A stretch of DNA of 37,194 nt. Source: Clostridia bacterium. Lineage in GTDB: Bacteria > Bacillota_A > Clostridia > Christensenellales > Aristaeellaceae. The stretch covers positions 1 through 37,194 of the forward strand of contig JAFQEB010000070.1 in assembly GCA_017399225.1 (NCBI GenBank), given 5' to 3'. Of this stretch, positions 23,114 through 31,731 are shown piece after piece. Under the pieces are notes generated by a model. It was not told the DNA's origin. It saw only the letters and a list, made by a program, of their open reading frames with translations, and made no database searches. The stretch's first letter is position 1; each line of letters starts with the position of its first letter. A program made the translations under genes and the position numbers.

Positions 23114-25060
23114 ATGAACAAGCAGTTCTTGCCCGTCACCCCCGAGGAGTGCCGCCAGCGCGGCTGGGATGTGCCGGATTTTGTATATGTGTGCGGCGAC
23201 GCCTATGTGGATCACCCCTCCTTCGGGCACGCGATCATCAGCCGTATCCTGGAAAAGGCAGGGTACCGCGTAGCGATGCTCTGCCTGCCGCCCTGGCAGG
23301 ACGCTTCTGCCTTCACCCGTTTTGGCAAGCCCAGGCTCGGCTTCCTTGTTTCCTCCGGCGTCATCGACAGCATGGTCAATCATTACACAGTGGCAAAGAA
23401 ACGCCGCCATGACGATTATTATGCCCCCGGCGGCAAAGCAGGTATGCGCCCTGACCGGGCAACCATCGTGTATTGCAACCGCATCCGGCAGGCCTACCGG
23501 GACGTACCGATCCTCATCGGCGGTGTGGAAGCCTCTCTTCGGCGGTTCTCTCACTATGATTACTGGGACGACAAGGTGCGCCACAGCGTACTGGTGGACT
23601 CCGGCGCGACGCTGCTGATGTACGGCATGGGCGAGACGAGCATCATCGAATGCGCCAACTGGGTCGCAGACGGAATGAACCCGGCGGAGCTCCCCCGTTT
23701 GCGCGGTGTGTGCTATATGAGCAAAACCCCCGACCCGACCTGCCTGCAGCTCCCCTCCCATCAGGAGGTCTCGACGGATCGTAAAAAGTATTGCGAAGCC
23801 TTCCTGATGCAGTATGACGAGCAGGATCCCATTCGCGGAAAACGCATGTGCCAGATGCAGGACAAGGATCGTTACCTCATTCAGAACCAGCCCTGCCTGC
23901 CGCTGTCCCGCGAGGCCCTTGACGCAGTATATGAGCTTCCCTTCACCCGCACCTGGCATCCGATGTATCAAAAGGACGGCGGTGTGCCTGCCCTGCAGGA
24001 GGTAGAGTTCTCCATCGCCTCCACCCGCGGATGCTTTGGCTCCTGCTCCTTCTGCGCCATTACCTTCCATCAGGGGCGCATCATCCAGAGCCGCAGCGAA
24101 GAATCCATCCTGAAGGAAGGAAAGCTCCTGACCACGCTTCCCGGCTTCAAGGGATACATCCATGACGTCGGCGGCCCGACGGCAAACTTCCGCAAGCCGG
24201 CCTGCCCCAATCAGATGAAGGTCGGCGCCTGCAAAAACCGGCAGTGCCTCTACCCCAGGCCTTGCAAAATCCTCGAGGTCGACCACAGGGAATTCATGGG
24301 GATACTGCGCAAGCTGCGCGAGCTCCCCAAGGTGAAGAAGGTGTTTGTCCGTTCCGGCCTGAGGTACGATTACATCATGGCCGACCGGGACAGCTCCTTC
24401 CTGAAGGAATTCTGCGAGCACCATGTTTCCGGACAGCTGAAGGTCGCGCCGGAGCATGTTTGTCCCTATGTGCTGGATCGGATGGGCAAGCCCCGCCGCG
24501 AGCTGTACGACGCCTTCTGCGCCCGCTATGAGCAGGTCAATGAGAAGCTGGGCAAGAAGCAGTACCTCATCCCCTACCTGATGTCCAGCCATCCGGGCAG
24601 CGATCTGAACGCAGCCATCGAGCTTGCCTGCTATCTGCGGGATATCGGCTTCCAGCCGGATCAGGTGCAGGATTTCTACCCCACGCCCGGTACCCTGTCC
24701 ACCTGTATGTTCTATACAGGTCTCGACCCGAAGACAATGAAGCCGGTCTTTGTTGCCCGTTCTCCTGAGGACAAAGCCATGCAGCGCGCGCTGATGCAGT
24801 TCCGCAATCCAGCAAATCACACGCTGGTGCGTAAGGCCCTGCGGCTGGCAGGCCGGGAGGATCTGATCGGCAGGGACCGCGAATGCCTCGTTCCGCCGGA
24901 ACGGGAGGCGCCGCGCGGTAAATCCCCCGAGCACAAGCGGGATAATCCGGCACACGACCGCAAGAGCTACCGCCACGCGGATAAGATGCCGCAAAAGCCC
25001 CGCAGACACGGCAGCGATAAGGGGCCGACGCCCCGCAGCCGTCAGCGCGGCCGGAAGTGA
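23114..25060 (+). CDS. YgiQ family radical SAM protein
   Basis: A 648-residue YgiQ (UPF0313) protein. An N-terminal cobalamin-binding-like domain begins FVYVCGDAYVDHPSFGHAII. The radical SAM motif CX3CX2C is C307, C311 and C314 in STRGCFGSCSFCAI. The conserved VGGPTANF, CKNRQCLYPRPCKIL and VAPEHVCPYVLDRMGKP blocks are intact. The last 50 or so residues are a basic, low-complexity tail (RGRK end) of the kind seen in this family. The reaction is unknown. ATG 23114 has AGAAGG 7 bases upstream; a TTG 18 bases further out is less likely. Confidence 0.92.
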   Translation: MNKQFLPVTPEECRQRGWDVPDFVYVCGDAYVDHPSFGHAIISRILEKAGYRVAMLCLPPWQDASAFTRFGKPRLGFLVSSGVIDSMVNHYTVAKKRRHDDYYAPGGKAGMRPDRATIVYCNRIRQAYRDVPILIGGVEASLRRFSHYDYWDDKVRHSVLVDSGATLLMYGMGETSIIECANWVADGMNPAELPRLRGVCYMSKTPDPTCLQLPSHQEVSTDRKKYCEAFLMQYDEQDPIRGKRMCQMQDKDRYLIQNQPCLPLSREALDAVYELPFTRTWHPMYQKDGGVPALQEVEFSIASTRGCFGSCSFCAITFHQGRIIQSRSEESILKEGKLLTTLPGFKGYIHDVGGPTANFRKPACPNQMKVGACKNRQCLYPRPCKILEVDHREFMGILRKLRELPKVKKVFVRSGLRYDYIMADRDSSFLKEFCEHHVSGQLKVAPEHVCPYVLDRMGKPRRELYDAFCARYEQVNEKLGKKQYLIPYLMSSHPGSDLNAAIELACYLRDIGFQPDQVQDFYPTPGTLSTCMFYTGLDPKTMKPVFVARSPEDKAMQRALMQFRNPANHTLVRKALRLAGREDLIGRDRECLVPPEREAPRGKSPEHKRDNPAHDRKSYRHADKMPQKPRRHGSDKGPTPRSRQRGRK

Positions 25061-25080
25061 ACCCTGATTCAACAGCATAA

Positions 25081-25118
25081 AACGCGCAGGCCTCATCGTA
25101 ACAGCCTGCGCGTTCCTT
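25081..25118. terminator. Bidirectional terminator between the YgiQ-type gene and tetR
   Basis: A perfect 11-pair stem, AACGCGCAGGC (25081-25091) with GCCTGCGCGTT (25104-25114), 12-base loop. Plus strand continues CCTTAT; minus strand continues TTATGCTG after the TT of the stem. Confidence 0.8.
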
Positions 25119-25144
25119 ATATCATAACGTCATTCCGCTCATTT

Positions 25145-25819
25145 TCAAAGGGCATGAGCCAGTCTGCGGACGACCTCGTCCAGCTCCTGCACACCGATCA
25201 GTTCGATGCTGCCGTAGGGGGCGTCCAGCAGCACCTCCACCGCCCGGCGATACCTTTCAAGCAGCGTCAGCAGCACCGCCGTATCCACGCGCTGGGGAGC
25301 CTTCGCGATCTCACATGCGATCTCCAGCCAGCAGCCGTTGACAAGCTGAAGAAGCATAGCTTCAATTCCCTTTACCGCCGGAAATACAACTGCCTCATCC
25401 GCTGCGGAAGCCACCGTACGCTGCAGCAGCGGCAGAAAGCCAGCCCGTAGCTCATCCTGATACAGCATCGCCATAGCGCGCCCTTCGGAGCGGAGGATCA
25501 GCGGCAGCAGCATTGCAATGAATTCCGCCTCGTCCCGGCGCATCGGCATATAAGCGTAGAGTACTGCATTGATGCGCTCCATCGCGCTGCCTGAGGCTGC
25601 CAACGCCGTCTGGGCAAAGTCGGTCATCCGCGCCGCCCGCTGCGCACACAGGGTCTGCAGCACCTCTTCCTTGCTGGCAAAATGGTGATAGAATCCACCC
25701 TTGCTGGCATGGAGCACGTCAAGGATATCCTGCACGCTCGTTGCATCATAACCTTTCGTGCAGAACAGCTTTTCAGCCGCAGCCAGCATCTCCTGGCGCT
25801 TCGCTTCACCCTTGCGCAT
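25145..25819 (-). CDS. TetR-family transcriptional regulator
   Basis: A 224-residue TetR/AcrR regulator. The N-terminal helix-turn-helix is clear: KRQEMLAAAEKLFCTKGYDATSVQDILD, then ASKGGFYHHFASKEEVL (about residues 7-52). The C-terminal ligand domain is not similar enough to anything I know to name a ligand. Start 25819 has GGAGG about 9-10 bases upstream. It is divergent from sbcD; the 210-base gap holds a promoter for each and two short palindromes. No transporter is adjacent, so its target is either itself or elsewhere. Confidence 0.88.
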   Translation of the reverse strand: MRKGEAKRQEMLAAAEKLFCTKGYDATSVQDILDVLHASKGGFYHHFASKEEVLQTLCAQRAARMTDFAQTALAASGSAMERINAVLYAYMPMRRDEAEFIAMLLPLILRSEGRAMAMLYQDELRAGFLPLLQRTVASAADEAVVFPAVKGIEAMLLQLVNGCWLEIACEIAKAPQRVDTAVLLTLLERYRRAVEVLLDAPYGSIELIGVQELDEVVRRLAHAL

Positions 25820-25852
25820 GTGCGATACTCCTCCCGGATTTTCGTTCAATTT

Positions 25853-25882
25853 AGTATAGGTCATAATTCCATCTCCCGTCAA
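25853..25882 (-). promoter_or_regulatory. Putative sigma-A promoter of tetR
   Basis: On the minus strand TTGACG (25882-25877), 18-base spacer, TATACT (25858-25853). Confidence 0.62.
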
Positions 25883-25895
25883 GCCCCAATGATGC

Positions 25896-25912
25896 GGAAC
25901 GCAAATCGTTCC
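25896..25912. promoter_or_regulatory. Possible TetR operator
   Basis: GGAACG (25896-25901), 5-base gap, CGTTCC (25907-25912): a 17-base perfect dyad just upstream of the tetR -35, between tetR and sbcD. Its size suits a TetR dimer. The assignment is inferred from position only. Confidence 0.35.
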
Positions 25913-25965
25913 AGCCATAAAGGCAATACCTGGGCAAGAGCGGTATTTGATGCAGATTGTGCATC

Positions 25966-25994
25966 TTGACTTTCCAGGCGTAAAATATGATAAT
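25966..25994 (+). promoter_or_regulatory. Putative sigma-A promoter of sbcD-sbcC
   Basis: TTGACT (25966-25971), 17-base spacer, GATAAT (25989-25994). The expected start of transcription falls inside the palindrome that follows. Confidence 0.68.
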
Positions 25995-26006
25995 GTGATA
26001 TATCAC
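25995..26006. promoter_or_regulatory. 12-base perfect palindrome at the sbcD transcription start
   Basis: GTGATATATCAC begins right after the sbcD -10. A repressor bound here would block initiation. No known binder is identified. Confidence 0.35.
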
Positions 26007-26029
26007 CCTTTACAGGAAGGATGACGTAC

Positions 26030-27190
26030 TTGAAGCTGTTTCATATATCCGATCTGCATCTGGGCAGGCAGCTGCACCGCTTTCCGCTTCAGGAGGAGCA
26101 GGACGCCGTACTTGAGTACATCCGCATAGCCGCCGAAAAGGAGCAGCCTGACGCGGTGCTCATCGCAGGCGATGTATACGACCGCGGCATCCCGCCCGTT
26201 TATGCAACGCTGTCTCTCGACCGATTTCTGGAGGGGCTCACTCGCCTTCCGCTCACGACCTTTGTTATCAGCGGCAATCACGACTCCGCCGACAGGCTGG
26301 GCTTTCTGTCCGGGCCACTGAAGGAAAGCCGTCTGCACATTTCTCCTGCATATCGCGGGCATATCACGCCCATCACGCTCACAGATGCGGCAGGCCCCGT
26401 CGATTTCTGGCTGCTCCCCTTTCTCCGGCCGACGTCCGTCCGCCCGTTTTTCCCGGATGAGAAGATCGATAGCACAAACGACGCTGTCGCCTGCGCTATT
26501 CGGCAAATGGATATCGATCCTGCCAGGAGAAATGTTCTGGTCGCGCATCAGTTCGTTTCCGGCGCCCAGCTGATTGGCTCAGAGGACTGCGCGCTGCTGG
26601 GGACGGATGAGATCAGCGTCGGCGGTACGGATCTGGTGGATGCGCGCGTCTTTGACAGGTTTGACTATGTTGCCCTGGGACATCTGCATCATGCGCAGAA
26701 TATCGGCTCCAGCCGGATCCGCTACTCCGGCACGCCGCTGAAGTACTCCTTTTCCGAGCTGCACAGCGATAAATCCATCACGGTCATTGAGCTGCATGGC
26801 GACCGTTCTCTTGACGTGCACACGATCGACCTGCCTGCCCCCCGCGGAATGCAGGAGCTGCGCGGCACCTTTGCAGAGCTGACGGCTGACGAGGCGGTCG
26901 CCGCAACGGATCGGGACGCTTACACTCACGTCATCCTGACGGACGAACTGCCCATCCCCAACGTCATGAACCGGCTGCGGCTGTACTATCCCAACATCAC
27001 GCATCTGGACTGGGACAATACCCGTACGCGGCATATCGACGATTTCAGCATCACCGCTGACGTAAAGAAGCATACGCCGGTCAGCCTGTTCAGCGAATTC
27101 TTCGAGCGCACCAACGGAGCAGCCATGTCGGCCGAGCAGCAGGCATATGTGGATCAGCTGATCCGCAGTATATGGGAGGAACACGAATGA
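26030..27190 (+). CDS. sbcD: Exonuclease SbcCD subunit D
   Basis: A 386-residue Mre11-type nuclease that with SbcC cuts hairpins, cruciforms and protein-blocked DNA ends. The metallophosphatase motifs are intact: FHISDLHLG (D8, H10), IAGDVYDRG (D48), ISGNHDSADRLG (N83, H84), a later VLVAHQF, and YVALGHLHHAQ. The best start is TTG 26030: AGGAAGG lies 9 bases upstream, and the product begins MKLFHISDLHLG as in relatives. The in-frame ATG at 26021 touches that site and adds three residues. The stop overlaps the sbcC start. Confidence 0.95.
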   Translation: MKLFHISDLHLGRQLHRFPLQEEQDAVLEYIRIAAEKEQPDAVLIAGDVYDRGIPPVYATLSLDRFLEGLTRLPLTTFVISGNHDSADRLGFLSGPLKESRLHISPAYRGHITPITLTDAAGPVDFWLLPFLRPTSVRPFFPDEKIDSTNDAVACAIRQMDIDPARRNVLVAHQFVSGAQLIGSEDCALLGTDEISVGGTDLVDARVFDRFDYVALGHLHHAQNIGSSRIRYSGTPLKYSFSELHSDKSITVIELHGDRSLDVHTIDLPAPRGMQELRGTFAELTADEAVAATDRDAYTHVILTDELPIPNVMNRLRLYYPNITHLDWDNTRTRHIDDFSITADVKKHTPVSLFSEFFERTNGAAMSAEQQAYVDQLIRSIWEEHE

Positions 27191-29973
27191 GACCACTCAA
27201 GCTGATCATGAGCGCCTTTGGCTCCTATGCCGGCGTGCAGGAGCTTGATTTCAGCCGGTTGGGGGAAAAGGGACTTTATCTCATCTGCGGCGATACCGGC
27301 GCAGGCAAAACGACCATTTTTGACGCCATCACCTATGCGCTCTACGACGCCCCTTCCGGCGGAGGCGAGAAGAAGGAGGACATGCTGCGCTCCTCCCGGA
27401 TGCTGCGCAGCACCTATGCCTCCCCGGATACAAAGACCTATGTGTCTCTGACCTTCCTGCACCGGGGCGAAGAATACACCGTCATCAGGAACCCTGCATA
27501 CATGCGTCCCCGGCAGCGCGGCAGCGGCTATACGGAGGAAAAGCCCTATGCGGAGCTGCATCTTCCTGACGGCAGCATCATTTCTGATAGGACGGTCAAC
27601 ACGCGTCTGCAGGAGCTGCTGGGGATCAACCGCGAGCAGTTCAAGCAGGTGTCGATGATCGCTCAGGGCGAGTTCCGTGAGATGCTGAAGGCAGATACCG
27701 ACAAGCGCATCACCCTGTTCCGCGATCTGTTTCAGACCCAGAACTTCAGCCGTCTGCAGGAGCGTCTCGCCCAGGACGCCCGGGAGCAGGAGCAGCAGTG
27801 CCGACAACTGCGCGGTGTGATCACCGATAAGTTGCGTGCCGTCACCTGTGATGAGGCTGCGCCGTCTGCCAGACAGCTCGCGGCGCTCCAGGGAAACCAG
27901 CTTCCCGATCCGGAAGCAGACGCCCTGCTGGCAGCCTATATCCTCTATGATGAACAGGCTGAAAAACAGCTTACAGCCCGTCAGGAGGAGAACACGAATA
28001 AGCTGAAGGTCATCGCCGTGCAGCAGGAGCAGGCGGAGCTGCGCAAGAGAACGCAGGAGCAGATCAACGAAACAGAGGCTCTCGTGAAAGCCGCCATGAA
28101 TCGTGCTGAAGATGCAGATGGCACCTATGCAGCGGCCCTTCTCCGGGAACCGGAGGCGGATAATGCCCTGGCAGAAGCGCGCCTGCTTGAAGCAAGCATG
28201 GAGAGCTACGCCCGGCTTGAATCCAGTACAGCCGCACTTGCGCAGGCAAGGACGCTGCATTCCCAGGCGCTTGGCAATCTGCAGCAATGCACCGGCAGGC
28301 TCGTGCAGCTGGAGGAGGTCATCCAGAAGGCGCGTAATGATATCAGCAGCCTCCAACATTGCGCTGCTGAAGCTGAGCGGCTGAGCCATACCAAGGAGGA
28401 TCTCAAGCGTCAAACGACCACGTTAGAGGCGCTCTCTGAGGAACACGCCGGACTCCTGTCCGCCCGCAGAAACCTGCTGGACGCCTCCGCACGCCTGCGC
28501 TATGCCATCGCTGAGCATAGCTCCGCACAGTCGCGGTATCAGCAGCTGAATGAAGCGTGGTATGATCAACAGGCCGGACATCTTGCCAGGGAGAGGCTAT
28601 CGCCTGGCACGCCCTGCCCCGTCTGCGGCAGCACCGAGCATCCGCACCCCGCTCAGCTCCCCGCTGTTTCTGTCGGCAAGGCTGACATGGAAGAAGCCGA
28701 GCGGCTCCGTGACCGGGCGTCGGCCCAGGAAGCAGAAGCCAAAAGCAGGCACGACGTCTTTTTTTCCGATGCTGAGAAGCGGGAGGCCGATTTCAGCGTC
28801 CATATGCTGGACGCCCTCGGCACATCGGACGAAGCGGATTTCCTGCCGAAAATGCAGCAGAAGCGCGCTGACCTTGCCGTGCAAATGCAGGCGACGGAGC
28901 AGCAGCTCGCTGCCGCACAGGCAGGGGAAATTCGGCGGCAGAAGCTGGAAGCCGGAATGCCGCAGCACGAGCGGGAGCTTGATGGCTTGCGTATACGGCA
29001 AGCTCAGCTGCAGCAGGATATTCTGCGCTATCAGAGCAGCGTATCGGAGCTTGCCGCTCAACAGGAGCTGCTGCTTGCCCAGCTGTCGCTGCCTTCACAG
29101 AAGGAAGCGGAGGCAAGGCTGCAACAGCTGCTGGTAATTTCGGACTCGATCCGGAAGCAGATCCAGCATGCGGATCAGGCGCGGCGAGACGCAGCCGAGG
29201 ATGTCAAGGCACATCAGGGCAGGCTCAACGCACTGACAGAGTCCCTTTTTGCACTGCCGCAGGTGGATGAAGCCGCCGTTCTTGAAAGCCTGACGGCCCT
29301 GGAAGCGGAGCAGCTCCAGATCACAGCAAAGCTCCGGGCCGTCCATCTTCGGTTGGCAATAAATCGCGGCGCACAGCAGGAGATCGCCCGGGCAAGGGAG
29401 AAACTAAGCAAGGAGGACGCCCGGTATGCCTGGCTCTCCGAGCTCGCCCGCACAGCCAACGGCCGCCTGGAGGGCAAGGAAAAGATCATGCTGGAAGCCT
29501 ATGTGCAAATGGCCTATTTCGAGCGGATCCTCCTCCATGCGAACCGGCGTATGAAGGCGATGTCCCGCGGGCAGTACGAGCTGGTTCGCAGCCTGGAGGC
29601 GGATAACCTTCGCTCCCAGTCTGGGCTTGAGCTCAATGTGAGGGACTACACCAACAACACCGAGCGCAATGTTCGCAGCCTGTCCGGCGGCGAGGCTTTC
29701 CTGGCTTCCCTTTCCCTTGCGCTTGGCATGTCCGATGAGATCCAGGCCCAGGAGGGCGGGATCGAGCTGGATACGCTCTTTGTAGACGAGGGTTTTGGCT
29801 CTCTTGACGACGAGCTGCTGCAGGTCGCCATTTCGACCCTGAACGGCCTGAGTGAGGATCGCAGGCTCGTGGGTATCATCTCCCACGTTGGCGATCTCAG
29901 GGAAAGGATCGACAGGAAGATCATCGTCAGCAAGGCGCCTGACGGCAGCAGTCGTGCGCGCATTGAAGCATAA
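27187..29973 (+). CDS. sbcC: Exonuclease SbcCD subunit C
   Basis: A 928-residue Rad50-type ABC ATPase, partner of SbcD. The N-terminal half-domain has Walker A CGDTGAGKTT (34-43) and the Q-loop region VSMIAQGEFREMLKA. Two long Gln/Glu/Ala-rich coiled-coil arms flank the zinc hook CPVC (C477, C480; followed by GSTEHPHP). The C-terminal half-domain has signature RSLSGGEAFLASLSLAL (about 829-845) and Walker B LDTLFVDEGFGSLD. The start ATG 27187 overlaps the sbcD stop and has GGAGG 7 bases upstream; an outer ATG at 27172 would contain that site. Confidence 0.95.
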   Translation: MRPLKLIMSAFGSYAGVQELDFSRLGEKGLYLICGDTGAGKTTIFDAITYALYDAPSGGGEKKEDMLRSSRMLRSTYASPDTKTYVSLTFLHRGEEYTVIRNPAYMRPRQRGSGYTEEKPYAELHLPDGSIISDRTVNTRLQELLGINREQFKQVSMIAQGEFREMLKADTDKRITLFRDLFQTQNFSRLQERLAQDAREQEQQCRQLRGVITDKLRAVTCDEAAPSARQLAALQGNQLPDPEADALLAAYILYDEQAEKQLTARQEENTNKLKVIAVQQEQAELRKRTQEQINETEALVKAAMNRAEDADGTYAAALLREPEADNALAEARLLEASMESYARLESSTAALAQARTLHSQALGNLQQCTGRLVQLEEVIQKARNDISSLQHCAAEAERLSHTKEDLKRQTTTLEALSEEHAGLLSARRNLLDASARLRYAIAEHSSAQSRYQQLNEAWYDQQAGHLARERLSPGTPCPVCGSTEHPHPAQLPAVSVGKADMEEAERLRDRASAQEAEAKSRHDVFFSDAEKREADFSVHMLDALGTSDEADFLPKMQQKRADLAVQMQATEQQLAAAQAGEIRRQKLEAGMPQHERELDGLRIRQAQLQQDILRYQSSVSELAAQQELLLAQLSLPSQKEAEARLQQLLVISDSIRKQIQHADQARRDAAEDVKAHQGRLNALTESLFALPQVDEAAVLESLTALEAEQLQITAKLRAVHLRLAINRGAQQEIARAREKLSKEDARYAWLSELARTANGRLEGKEKIMLEAYVQMAYFERILLHANRRMKAMSRGQYELVRSLEADNLRSQSGLELNVRDYTNNTERNVRSLSGGEAFLASLSLALGMSDEIQAQEGGIELDTLFVDEGFGSLDDELLQVAISTLNGLSEDRRLVGIISHVGDLRERIDRKIIVSKAPDGSSRARIEA

Positions 29974-30097
29974 CGCTCTGATTGTAACAATTATTTCATG
30001 AATAATTCTGAAATAGTTTATCTTTTTGATGGAAGAAAACAGGAGGTCTGTTCGTTATATGGATGAACGATACCAAACAGGTAAGGAGGAAGCGGCA

Positions 30098-30643
30098 GTG
30101 CAGCAAGCCCTGTACAGAAGCGACGTGGGCACAGCCTCACGCGAGCGCGACAGTTCAGCGTATTTTACTGAGCTGTATGAAAAGTATGCCAATGATGTGC
30201 TGCGCATGTGCTACTTCTATCTGGCGGACAGGCACAAGGCCGAGGACGTGTGTCAGGACGTTTTCGTGCGTCTGCTCACAACGAACCCGGAATTACAGGA
30301 AGGCCGTGAGAAAGCCTGGCTGCTGAAAGTTGCAATGAACCGATGCCGCGACCTGTGGCGAGGCGCATGGCTCAAACGCGTTGTGCTTGGCAGTCCGATG
30401 TTTGAGCTGGTGCCGGCGGCGGATGAGTTCGGCGCAATGGCCGATCAGCAGGAGATGCTGGGCGCCATCAACGAGCTGCCCGCCATGTTCAAGGAGGTCA
30501 TTCTGCTGCATTACTATCAGGGATATGGCATTACCGAGATCGCAGAAATGATGGAAGTGCCTGAGGGCACGATCTCCTCCCGCCTGAGCCGCGGGCGGAA
30601 AAAGCTCGAAAGTATATTGATGAAAGGAGGCGATGCCCGGTGA
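30098..30643 (+). CDS. ECF-type sigma-70 family RNA polymerase sigma factor
   Basis: A 181-residue ECF sigma factor. Region 2 reads YFTELYEKYANDVLRMCYFYLADRHKAEDVCQDVFVRLL with KAWLLKVAMNRCRDLWR (about residues 22-90). Region 4 is NELPAMFKEVILLHYYQGYGITEIAEMMEVPEGTISSRLSRGRKKL (about 128-173). The frame is open upstream and starts compete: GTG 30098 has AAGGAGG 8 bases upstream (chosen), ATG 30059 has AGGAGG 12 bases upstream, and ATG 30029 has none. Earlier starts only add a variable hydrophilic lead. The stop overlaps the next gene, so the pair is co-translated. The 124-base gap after sbcC holds an AT-rich dyad (AATTATT/AATAATT, 29989-30007) but no clear promoter. Confidence 0.9.
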   Translation: MQQALYRSDVGTASRERDSSAYFTELYEKYANDVLRMCYFYLADRHKAEDVCQDVFVRLLTTNPELQEGREKAWLLKVAMNRCRDLWRGAWLKRVVLGSPMFELVPAADEFGAMADQQEMLGAINELPAMFKEVILLHYYQGYGITEIAEMMEVPEGTISSRLSRGRKKLESILMKGGDAR

Positions 30644-31605
30644 AGCAGATGAACAACGATCGCGAAATGCAGCTGGAAGCCATGCTCCGCCAGCTGCCTG
30701 AGACAGTGGAGAATGGTCTTGGCGGCCTGACTGCCGGGCCTCACCTGAAGGCACGCATCCAGCTTGCCGCAACGGAACCCAAGAAGGCTCCAAAATGGTT
30801 TTCCCTTGCACGCTTTGCGCCCATTGCCTGCGGCGCGGCGGCGCTGGCGCTCTGCGTTGCCCTTGGCGTGGGCACGCTCCCCGGTCAGCCTGATCCGCTG
30901 ATCGACTCCGGCGTTATGGGCGATCCCACCGCTGCGCCCCGTGCCATCACGGCTGATCTGAATCAGAGCAGCGTGTTCATCAGCCCCAGCAATCACAACC
31001 CCAGCTACCGCAGCAACTGGGCGCCTGCCACCGGCGGCAGCTTCCCCCTGGTGGGTGTGAACGGCCGGTATTATCGTCTGGTCACCACGCCCCGCAATGT
31101 GCCCGCCGACCTGATCGGCAACAGCCTGGGCAGCGTGGCCGAGTTCACCATGGAGCCTTCCCTCTCCGGCACGAATACCGTCCTTTCCAACGCTGTCGCC
31201 TTTGGCAAGAATGTGTATGAGATTCGCGGCATGGGCGGCACGCTGGTGACTGCGGAGGTAGACGGCCAGATGCGGCTGTTCCAGCGCGTGAGCTTCAACG
31301 GTAACGCCCTGCGTGGCCGCGAAAAGCTGGAGGATACGCTGGAGATCAGCGGCCAGGTCATCGGCATGGAGCTGACCGGCGTTGGCACCATCACCGACCC
31401 CGCTGTATGTCAGATGCTGCTCAACACGCTGTTTGACTGCGCATCCTATGAGAGCAGCGGCAGCGTCAGCTCCAAGCAGTCCCTGCTGCTTGAGCTGAAT
31501 AACGGCCTTGTGCTGCAGATGGCCGTCAAGCACGACAGCCTGGCAGCCTGCGGCGTATGGAGCTGCCCGGAATTCTTTGAGGCCTTTGAAGACGCCTGCG
31601 AATGA
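30640..31605 (+). CDS. Membrane-anchored protein, putative anti-sigma factor
   Basis: A 321-residue protein I cannot assign to a named family. A 58-residue cytoplasmic N-terminus (about MLRQLPETVENGLGGLTAGP) precedes one transmembrane helix (residues 59-80, FAPIACGAAALALCVALGVGTL) and about 240 residues outside. This is the layout of ECF anti-sigma factors, and its GTG start overlaps the sigma stop with GGAGG 10 bases upstream, so it is probably the sigma factor's regulator. It lacks the HX3CX2C zinc motif of classical anti-sigma domains. The outer part starts with a Pro/Asn/Ser-rich linker and then has a beta-rich look (VNGRYYRLVTTPRNVP). Role is inferred from context. Confidence 0.75.
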   Translation: MKQMNNDREMQLEAMLRQLPETVENGLGGLTAGPHLKARIQLAATEPKKAPKWFSLARFAPIACGAAALALCVALGVGTLPGQPDPLIDSGVMGDPTAAPRAITADLNQSSVFISPSNHNPSYRSNWAPATGGSFPLVGVNGRYYRLVTTPRNVPADLIGNSLGSVAEFTMEPSLSGTNTVLSNAVAFGKNVYEIRGMGGTLVTAEVDGQMRLFQRVSFNGNALRGREKLEDTLEISGQVIGMELTGVGTITDPAVCQMLLNTLFDCASYESSGSVSSKQSLLLELNNGLVLQMAVKHDSLAACGVWSCPEFFEAFEDACE

Positions 31606-31619
31606 TTTGTTCCTTCCCG

Positions 31620-31652
31620 CCGTTCATGCGTACCCGCATGGACGGTTTTTTT
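31620..31652 (+). terminator. Intrinsic terminator after the ECF/anti-sigma pair
   Basis: An 11-pair stem with one G-T pair, CCGTTCATGCG (31620-31630) and CGCATGGACGG (31635-31645), loop TACC, then seven T residues. Confidence 0.92.
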
Positions 31653-31660
31653 GCTGCAAG

Positions 31661-31687
31661 TGAACCTTTTGCGTGACGAATACGACT
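31661..31687 (+). promoter_or_regulatory. ECF-type promoter candidate before the sigma-fusion gene
   Basis: TGAACC (31661-31666, followed by TTTT), 16-base spacer, CGACT (31683-31687). An AACC-type -35 and CG-rich -10 at this distance are the usual ECF pattern, so the gene may be autoregulated. It begins 9 bases after the preceding terminator. Confidence 0.45.
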
Positions 31688-31731
31688 ACTCAATCGAAGT
31701 GCATTTCAAATACAAGATAGGCGGTGATGTG

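Noticed and set aside
23075..25096. A 673-codon minus-strand frame opposite the YgiQ-type gene
   Set aside because: Antisense shadow of a conserved radical SAM gene, with no ribosome binding site or recognisable domain.
29982..30024. Promoter for the first ECF sigma gene (TGTAAC or TTGTAA with a -10)
   Set aside because: No acceptable -10 at the right distance for either sigma-A or ECF polymerase; only an AT-rich dyad is present.
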